From an uncultured Lachnospiraceae bacterium (GTDB lineage: Bacteria; Bacillota; Clostridia; Lachnospirales; Lachnospiraceae), in the NCBI GenBank assembly GCA_902803155.1, contig CADCOU010000186.1, forward strand, positions 1 to 10,853: a stretch of DNA of 10,853 bases. The letters are read 5' to 3'. Every line of letters starts with the position of its first letter. Position 1 is the first letter of the stretch. Below are positions 6,412 through 10,853 of the stretch, piece by piece. The translations under genes were made by a program, and so were the position numbers. The notes beneath the pieces were generated by a model. It was given only the letters and a program-made list of their open reading frames with translations, was not told the DNA's origin and made no database searches.

Positions 6412-6618
6412 ATGGTTCAGATCACGAAGGATATGACGATCGGTGAGATCCTCGGAGTTGATTTTGATCTTGCGGGCGTTCTGATGGAAGGCGGAATGCA
6501 CTGCATCGGATGCCCGGCATCACAGGGAGAAAGCCTTGAAGAAGCTGCCATGGTTCATGGCATTGATCCGGATCTTCTGCTGGTCAAACTGAATACGTTC
6601 CTGCAGGAGAAAGGCTGA
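6412..6618 (+). CDS. DUF1858 domain protein with CxxC motif
   Basis: A 68-residue protein that is essentially one DUF1858 domain: ITKDMTIGEIL at the N-terminus, then GVLMEGGMHCIGCPAS with the CIGC pair at 31-34, then ESLEEAAMVHGID and a helical end. Stand-alone proteins of this kind are common in anaerobes. The domain is also found at the N-terminus of ScdA/RIC-type iron-sulfur repair proteins and beside redox proteins. A thiol or metal/iron-sulfur related role is inferred; no biochemical activity is firmly known to me. The start has GGAGGAAA 7 bases upstream. The gene is divergent from the ferredoxin gene and shares its control region. Confidence 0.92.
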   Translation: MVQITKDMTIGEILGVDFDLAGVLMEGGMHCIGCPASQGESLEEAAMVHGIDPDLLLVKLNTFLQEKG

Positions 6619-6656
6619 ATGCCATCTCCGGCATGCGGAATACCGCCGATGGCGGT
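6619..6656 (+). terminator. Two small hairpins right after the DUF1858 stop
   Basis: ATGCC-atctcc-GGCAT (6619-6634) and ACCGCC-gat-GGCGGT (6642-6656). Neither is followed by a T tract, so they more likely protect the 3' end than terminate. The true terminator is the next hairpin. Confidence 0.4.
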
Positions 6657-6673
6657 TCTGACCGGAATAATGA

Positions 6674-6711
6674 AAAACGGATAGGGAAGCATGCGCTTCC
6701 CTATCCGTTTT
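6674..6711. terminator. Bidirectional terminator, 17-bp perfect stem, between DUF1858 and holB
   Basis: AAAACGGATAGGGAAGC (6674-6690), loop ATGC, perfect complement at 6695-6711, followed by TCTTTC on the plus strand. In the minus direction the stem ends in TTTT and is followed by CATTATTCC. The last codons and the stop of holB (stop at 6701-6703) form part of the stem. Confidence 0.9.
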
Positions 6712-7681
6712 CTTTCATAGTCAGGAGCAGCAGCTCCATGGTCAGTTCGAAACTGACATTTGCCTCCAGACGTATCCGCGCCGTCCGCAGGGCAGTGAGG
6801 ACAGCCTGTATGCCTTCGTAGGAGGCGAAGGCAGCCGCGCTGCGGATTTCCTGCACATACTCTTCATGCAGGATGCCGTTTGCGTCATCGGAGGCTTTGA
6901 AGTACAGGATATCCCGGTACCAGGAAGTGAACAGATCCAGAATGTCGCCGATCGTCAGTTTGTATGCGGTGAGTTCGCGCACAGCCTCCAGGATCTCCGG
7001 GAGCGTCATGTCCCTGATATTCAGGAGAATACGCATTGCAAGACTCAGGGCGTCTTCCGGGATCACGCGGCCGGAGGATTCGATGTCGATCAGGATACAG
7101 CGGGACCGGATGGTTTCCAGCATACGATCCGCTGAGTCGGTCAGCAGCAGGAGAACCACGTATTCAGGAGGCTCCTCCAGTGTTTTTAGGAGAGTATTCT
7201 GCGCCTCCGTGTTCATGAGATGGGCATCCGGTATCAGGTAGACTTTCCGTGCGCTGCTGAACGGGCGGATCTGAACATCCTGGGCCAGCCTGCGTGCATC
7301 CTCTACCGAGAAGGTCTTCGGTTTTTCATGTGTCCATGTGATGAGATCCGGCTGGTTGCCGTCGGCAGCCTGTATGCAGCTGCGGCATTTTCCGCAGGCG
7401 TCCACTGCGTCGGGAGATATTTCGGCGGACATATCACGGCTCCCGGGGAGCGGTCTGCGCGCTCCGGCGCCGGAGTCATCACTCTCAAAGGGTTCGCCGT
7501 GCAGGAGCCGGTCCAGCGTCATGCACTGCAGGGTCTGCGCGAACGCTTCCGCAACGGCGGCCTTGTCTGAACCCGCGTCACCGCAGATCAGATACGCATG
7601 GCTGACGCGGTCCGAGAGGATAGCCCTCTTCAGGAACGAGATGCTTTTCTTATGGCCGGTTATATTTCGAAAAGAAGCCAT
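6701..7681 (-). CDS. holB: DNA polymerase III subunit delta' (clamp loader)
   Basis: A 326-residue AAA+ clamp-loader subunit that helps load the sliding clamp in replication. Visible marks: N-terminus FRNITGHKKSISFLKRAI and HAYLICGDAGSDKAAVAEAFA; zinc-module cysteines C53, C96, C99, C102 (CGKCRSC); ARKVYLIPDAHLMNTEAQNT; LLKTLEEPPEYVVLLL; and IRSRC (sensor/arginine finger region). The P-loop is degenerate: GDAGSDKA at 34-41 instead of GxxGxGKT. Delta' is often ATPase-inactive, so this fits. Between the first and second zinc cysteines there are 42 residues where about 8 are usual, an insertion rich in Ser/Asp/Gly. The ATG at 7681 overlaps the upstream stop by one base (TAATG), so translation is probably coupled. 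The PSP1/ricT gene that commonly follows holB in Firmicutes is not here. Confidence 0.9.
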   Translation of the reverse strand: MASFRNITGHKKSISFLKRAILSDRVSHAYLICGDAGSDKAAVAEAFAQTLQCMTLDRLLHGEPFESDDSGAGARRPLPGSRDMSAEISPDAVDACGKCRSCIQAADGNQPDLITWTHEKPKTFSVEDARRLAQDVQIRPFSSARKVYLIPDAHLMNTEAQNTLLKTLEEPPEYVVLLLLTDSADRMLETIRSRCILIDIESSGRVIPEDALSLAMRILLNIRDMTLPEILEAVRELTAYKLTIGDILDLFTSWYRDILYFKASDDANGILHEEYVQEIRSAAAFASYEGIQAVLTALRTARIRLEANVSFELTMELLLLTMKENG

Positions 7682-8271
7682 TATTCTGTCTCCTGTATGC
7701 TGTGTATGAACTGCGTGATCTCTCGGATGCAGTCTGCCCGGTCTCCGTTGTTGATAAAGCGTCTGGTGATTCCGGCCCGGGAAAGGTTTTCCTCGGAGAA
7801 ATCTCTCTGATCAGCGAGAAAACGGCGGCACATCTCTTCATATCTGTGATTGCCCGGCTTGAATTCACGCTTCAGGGCGCGGGCGAGACGCATGCCGTCA
7901 TCGACCTCCACATAGACAGGTACCACCCGGTCTTTCCCGTAATAGCTCCGGAGCTTCAGGTAGGATTCGAGTGTGCCGATCCCGAGCAGGTCACCGCTGC
8001 CGGTGCCTTCGTCGACTGTAAAATAGGTCCAGGGACCATGTTCGGTCTGATAGGTGCGCTGTTCGATCACCCGTCCTTCTTCCGTAAGCTTTTTCAGGCC
8101 TTCTTCATCGGTAAAATGATACTCCACGCCTTCTTTTTCCTTCGCGCGGATCGGACGGGTCGTCCATGGGATGATAGGGGCAAGGCGGAGAGAAGCGTCC
8201 TCCAGGAGCGCCTCATAGATCGTATCCTTTCCGGACGCGCTTTTTCCCATAAGATAAAAGATGTGGCTCAT
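7681..8271 (-). CDS. Guanylate-kinase-like NTPase
   Basis: A 196-residue protein of the guanylate kinase fold. P-loop GKSASGKDT at 9-17 in place of the usual GPSGSGKST; TTRPIRAKEKEGVEYHF (37-53) matching the GMP-binding TTR-pR--E-dG-dY-F block; and VIEQRTYQTEHGPWTYFTV (68-86) at the place of the Gmk E-Y-Y-G segment. The rest is less conserved, with Q155RDF and a basic stretch KREFKPGNHR near the lid. The start at 8271 was preferred over 8361 because AAGGAAA precedes it and the P-loop then falls at the expected depth. It starts 13 bases after the decarboxylase stop and overlaps holB. It may be a true guanylate kinase or a paralogue of another specificity. It occupies the position of thymidylate kinase in the Bacillus yaaO-tmk-holB region. 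Confidence 0.85.
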   Translation of the reverse strand: MSHIFYLMGKSASGKDTIYEALLEDASLRLAPIIPWTTRPIRAKEKEGVEYHFTDEEGLKKLTEEGRVIEQRTYQTEHGPWTYFTVDEGTGSGDLLGIGTLESYLKLRSYYGKDRVVPVYVEVDDGMRLARALKREFKPGNHRYEEMCRRFLADQRDFSEENLSRAGITRRFINNGDRADCIREITQFIHSIQETE

Positions 8272-8284
8272 CTGCAATTTCCTT

Positions 8285-9724
8285 TCAGCGAAAACTATCA
8301 GCCGGACACGAAACGGTCCGTATCGTGCGGAGTGTAAAGTCATCAGTTCCCTGCAGTTCATATCCTGCCTGCAGCAATGCGTCTGTCCTGCGGATTACAG
8401 ACGGCGTGATCTCTTCGCCGGGAACAAGAAGCGGTACTCCCGGCGGATAGAGGTACAGATATTCCGCGGATACCAGGCCGGAGGCTTCCCGGAAGACTGC
8501 GGTCTTCTGCTCCGCATGCAGCGCCCGGAAAACGCTGCAGCGGACGCGCGGCCGATCCTGAAAGAGGACAGCCTGCCGGAGAAGATCTGCGTTATCGACC
8601 GGCTGCAGTGAACCGGGCATATCATTCAGTTCTGTCAGAGCCTGCAGGAGACGCGTAAATCCTTCTTCATCGTCCGGGACAGAAGAGAGCAGCAGTACAT
8701 AGGAAGGCGACAGCATCTCCGGCTGCAGGTGAAAACGATCTCTGAGCAGTTCATACAGCCTCGCGGCAGTCATATTCTCCGGCTGCAGCAGTATCCTGGA
8801 CGGGTCGTCTGTTTTCAGCAGTCGGATCTGCGGGAACACTGCATGCTCCCGGAAATGCGTCAGCCGGCGTACATACTCGTGAAAGAGCATGTCCCCGTTC
8901 TCCGACAGCAGCCGGATACAGGAATCGATGGAAGCCATCAGGACATAACTCGGACTGCTGGTCTGAAAAACGGACAGCATACGGCGCAGCTTTCTCCGGT
9001 CGACCAGATCGCCGTTCACATGAAGGAGCGCCGTCTGGGTCAGGGCCGGAAGTGTCTTGTGCAGGCTGTGTATCACGATATCCGCCCCGAGTGTTACCGA
9101 GGAGGGCGGAAACGCGGGATGCATGCCGAAATGGGCTCCGTGCGCTTCGTCCACGATCAGTATGACGCCGTACCGGTGTGCGGTCTCAGCAATCGCACGG
9201 ACATCGCTGATGACGCCGTCGTAGGTCGGAGAGGTCAGAAAGACCGCGGAAGGAAGCTTCTTTTCCTTGCCATGATCCGGGACCGGAGCTTCCGAAAAAC
9301 GGCGCAGGACATCTTCCAGGTCTTCCGGCCTGACCGGTCCGTTTATGTCGTCCTTTGGCACAGGATATAGGTATTCGGCAGTGATATCCAGAAGACCTGC
9401 GGCATTCCAGGCGGACCGGTGACTGTTCCGGGCCATCAGGAGCAGGCCGCCGGGCGGTACGGAGGCAGTGATGGCAGCCAGGACACCGGCGGTACTTCCG
9501 TTTACCAGAAAATGCGTCTCGCTGCTGTGGTACAGATCAGCGGCCGCCTGCTGCGCAGCGGCCAGGACGCCGGTTGCGTGGTGCAGGTTGTCAAAACCGT
9601 CGATCTCTGTGATATCGAAGGAATACGGATCCTGCATGAATCCGGCGCGGCGTTTGTGTCCGGGCATATGGAACGGGTAGGCGTCTGATCCGCAGTATGC
9701 AGTTAGTCTGTCATATAAGCTCAT
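8285..9724 (-). CDS. Orn/Lys/Arg decarboxylase family protein (YaaO/SpeA-like)
   Basis: A 479-residue fold-type I PLP enzyme of the Orn/Lys/Arg decarboxylase group (short Gram-positive branch). Seen: MSLYDRLTAYCGSDAYPFHMPGHKR at the start, LVNGSTAGVLAAI (cofactor phosphate region), LIVDEAHGAHFG (192-200, the Asp that holds the pyridine nitrogen), HSLHKTLPALTQTALLH with the likely PLP lysine K223, and YPPGVPLLVPGE (426-437) in the C-terminal domain. The product would be a diamine or agmatine in the cytoplasm; which amino acid is used cannot be read from sequence alone. The start at 9724 fits family length. Upstream in-frame starts (to 9997) run through the mecA promoter and lack family similarity. 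There is no clear Shine-Dalgarno. First gene of the operon with the Gmk-like gene and holB. Confidence 0.93.
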   Translation of the reverse strand: MSLYDRLTAYCGSDAYPFHMPGHKRRAGFMQDPYSFDITEIDGFDNLHHATGVLAAAQQAAADLYHSSETHFLVNGSTAGVLAAITASVPPGGLLLMARNSHRSAWNAAGLLDITAEYLYPVPKDDINGPVRPEDLEDVLRRFSEAPVPDHGKEKKLPSAVFLTSPTYDGVISDVRAIAETAHRYGVILIVDEAHGAHFGMHPAFPPSSVTLGADIVIHSLHKTLPALTQTALLHVNGDLVDRRKLRRMLSVFQTSSPSYVLMASIDSCIRLLSENGDMLFHEYVRRLTHFREHAVFPQIRLLKTDDPSRILLQPENMTAARLYELLRDRFHLQPEMLSPSYVLLLSSVPDDEEGFTRLLQALTELNDMPGSLQPVDNADLLRQAVLFQDRPRVRCSVFRALHAEQKTAVFREASGLVSAEYLYLYPPGVPLLVPGEEITPSVIRRTDALLQAGYELQGTDDFTLRTIRTVSCPADSFR

Positions 9725-9742
9725 GAATCGTATTCTGATCCG

Positions 9743-9756
9743 GCAGGCATGCCTGC
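9743..9756. promoter_or_regulatory. 14-bp perfect palindrome in the decarboxylase leader
   Basis: GCAGGCATGCCTGC, flanked by CCG and CGG. It lies 18 bases before the decarboxylase start, where a ribosome site would be expected nearby. It may be an operator or an mRNA hairpin that affects initiation. Confidence 0.4.
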
Positions 9757-9788
9757 GCGGAAAACGGGTTTTCGGAACTGCTATCGTC

Positions 9789-9797
9789 ATTTTATCA
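9789..9797 (-). promoter_or_regulatory. Extended -10 promoter for the decarboxylase operon
   Basis: Minus strand TGATAAAAT (TGn plus TAAAAT). The -35 region at about 9812-9817 (AAGAAG on the minus strand) is poor, which an extended -10 can offset. It overlaps the mecA -35 box. The leader would be about 58 nt. Confidence 0.45.
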
Positions 9798-9815
9798 CAG
9801 GTTTGCGGAAACTTC

Positions 9816-9843
9816 TTTACAAAACGGCGGTTATCGCTATAAT
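9816..9843 (+). promoter_or_regulatory. Promoter of mecA
   Basis: TTTACA, 16-bp spacer, perfect TATAAT. The transcript would start only about 17 bases before the ATG at 9867, leaving just room for the ribosome site AGGTGGGG. Confidence 0.7.
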
Positions 9844-9866
9844 GAGTGCAACAAGGTGGGGTGTCC

Positions 9867-10688
9867 ATGAAGATAGAAAAGATCAATGACAGACAAATAC
9901 GCTGCATCCTGACGAAGGAAGATCTCGAGGACCGGAAGATCCGGCTCTCGGAGCTGGTGTATGGCGGGGAGAAGGCACGCGGACTGTTCCGCGACATGCT
10001 GATGAAAGCTGCGGACGAACTGGGGTTTGATTACAATAACAATCCTCTGATGGTCGAAGCGGTACCGACCGGACACGAACAGCTCGTGCTGATCATAACG
10101 CGTGTGGATGATCCGGAGGAGCTCGATACGAGGTTCTCCCGTTTTTCTGCCGATCGCAGCGGAAACAAGGACAATATGTTTGCCTCCCTGGCGGAAACGC
10201 TGACGGGAGCGGATGACATACTGAATATCCTGAAACGGTTCACACAGGCGCGCGGCGTGCAGGGCGTCTCTTCCGAAGAGAAGGAAGGGCGGGATAAAAA
10301 CGGCACGGAGAACAGCGGCGGCAGAAAAAGCACCGGGCAGAAATCCCAGACCGGCCCGGCGGCCGTCCGTCAGCTGACCGAAGACGAAATATATCAGTAT
10401 ACGCGGTTTTATCTGTTCCGGACCCTGGACAACGTTATCCTCGCAGCAAAGGGGATCGGGAACGGGTATGAAGGTGAGAATTCCCTCTATAAGAATCCGG
10501 ATGACGGCGCGTACTATCTTCTTGTGAGAAAAATGGATACGGATCCGGAACAGTTCAACCGGATCTGCAATGTACTGTCCGAATATGCGATGCCGATGGA
10601 TTATGCGACCGGGATGGACGAATTCTTCAGGGAGCATATGAAGGTTATTATTTCCGGGACGGCACTGCAGGATCTGCAGAGCATATAG
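9867..10688 (+). CDS. mecA: MecA-type adaptor protein
   Basis: A 273-residue MecA family protein. In Bacillus, MecA delivers substrates such as ComK to the ClpC-ClpP protease. N-terminal substrate-binding domain about 1-85 (MKIEKINDRQIRCILTKEDL, then RKIRLSELVYGGEKARGLFRDM). Polar Lys/Gly/Ser linker about 130-167. C-terminal Clp-binding domain about 168-270, with YTRFYLFRTLDNVILAAKGI, SLYKNPDDGAYYLLV, LSEYAMPM and FFREHMKVIISGTALQDL. The start at 9867 was preferred to a GTG at 9846 because AGGTGGGG precedes it and the MKIE opening matches the family. Cytoplasmic. It is divergent from the decarboxylase operon and followed by its own terminator. Targets in this organism are unknown. Confidence 0.92.
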   Translation: MKIEKINDRQIRCILTKEDLEDRKIRLSELVYGGEKARGLFRDMLMKAADELGFDYNNNPLMVEAVPTGHEQLVLIITRVDDPEELDTRFSRFSADRSGNKDNMFASLAETLTGADDILNILKRFTQARGVQGVSSEEKEGRDKNGTENSGGRKSTGQKSQTGPAAVRQLTEDEIYQYTRFYLFRTLDNVILAAKGIGNGYEGENSLYKNPDDGAYYLLVRKMDTDPEQFNRICNVLSEYAMPMDYATGMDEFFREHMKVIISGTALQDLQSI

Positions 10689-10722
10689 AGATATTGAAAA
10701 CGAAGCGGCACAGAGAGATGGC

Positions 10723-10746
10723 GGGGTCAGGATGCTGGCCCCTTTT
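10723..10746 (+). terminator. Intrinsic terminator of mecA
   Basis: GGGGTCAG-gatg-CTGGCCCC, 8 pairs with one G-U, then TTTTATTT. It lies 34 bases after the mecA stop. Confidence 0.88.
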
Positions 10747-10748
10747 AT

Positions 10749-10777
10749 TTGCACAGCAGAGGAAAACTGCTTATAAT
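10749..10777 (+). promoter_or_regulatory. Strong promoter for the gene leaving the window
   Basis: TTGCAC, 17-bp spacer, perfect TATAAT. The whole spacer is an inverted repeat, AGCAG-aggaaaa-CTGCT (10755-10771), which may be an operator. The promoter begins in the U tract of the mecA terminator. A hairpin CCGGCA-gaaaag-TGCCGG (10786-10803) follows in the leader. Confidence 0.65.
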
Positions 10778-10836
10778 CAACACAGCCGGCAGAAAAGTGC
10801 CGGGCGGAATGAATCGGGATAAGGAATAATCAGATT

Positions 10837-10853
10837 ATGATAAAGATTGTTGG
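10837..10853 (+). CDS. First codons of an unidentified gene (cut by window end)
   Basis: ATG ATA AAG ATT GTT reads MIKIV before the window ends. AAGGA lies 11 bases upstream and a good promoter and leader precede it, so a gene start is likely. Five residues do not allow a family call. Confidence 0.5.

Noticed and set aside
8729..9370. Long plus-strand frame (213 codons) inside the decarboxylase
   Set aside because: The opposite strand encodes an intact PLP enzyme with all motifs; this frame has no ribosome site and no recognisable domain.
9725..9997. N-terminal extension of the decarboxylase to an upstream in-frame ATG
   Set aside because: It would cross the divergent mecA promoter and start. 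The added residues show no family similarity, and family length fits the start at 9724.
9837..10754. Minus-strand 305-codon frame opposite mecA
   Set aside because: Antisense shadow. MecA N- and C-terminal domains, promoter, ribosome site and terminator all sit on the plus strand.

Overview
The window looks like a chromosomal segment of a Gram-positive Clostridia, most likely a Lachnospiraceae-type gut or rumen anaerobe. Pointers are consensus sigma-A type promoters and AGGAGG-type ribosome sites, a short 2[4Fe-4S] clostridial ferredoxin, a DUF1858 CxxC protein, a MecA-type adaptor, a BspA-type leucine-rich repeat protein, and a decarboxylase / guanylate-kinase-like / DNA polymerase III delta' cluster. 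This is inferred from gene content; no rRNA or other decisive marker is present.

Left part (1-3756): the C-terminal third of a glycogen/maltodextrin phosphorylase ends at 787 and converges, across a two-way terminator, on a minus-strand gene for a membrane-anchored, extracellular GH18-type glycosidase (958-3228). Upstream of it on the minus strand is a small uncharacterised protein gene (3418-3756). It has a consensus promoter, a leader of about 145 nt with possible hairpins, and a large hairpin with a U tract between it and the GH18 gene.

Middle (3757-6700): about 0.57 kb without a convincing gene, then a secreted BspA-like LRR protein (4325-5893) built on an internal 170-residue duplication. 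It converges on a 56-residue ferredoxin gene (5967-6137, minus). A 274-bp divergent control region with promoters in both directions and several inverted repeats separates the ferredoxin from the DUF1858 protein (6412-6618, plus).

Right part (6701-9724, minus): a compact operon of Orn/Lys/Arg decarboxylase, then a guanylate-kinase-like NTPase, then DNA polymerase III delta' (holB). The last two overlap by one base (TAATG). It resembles the yaaO-tmk-holB neighbourhood of Bacillus, with a guanylate-kinase-like protein where thymidylate kinase would be. Divergently transcribed, with promoters that appear to overlap, is mecA (9867-10688). A terminator follows, then a strong promoter and the first codons of another gene that leaves the window.

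Most of the window is ordinary core or near-core gene content. There are no transposases, CRISPR arrays, phage genes or tRNAs that I can see. The less explained material is the structured intergenic element at 3327-3405, the small protein and its leader, and the ferredoxin/DUF1858 control region.
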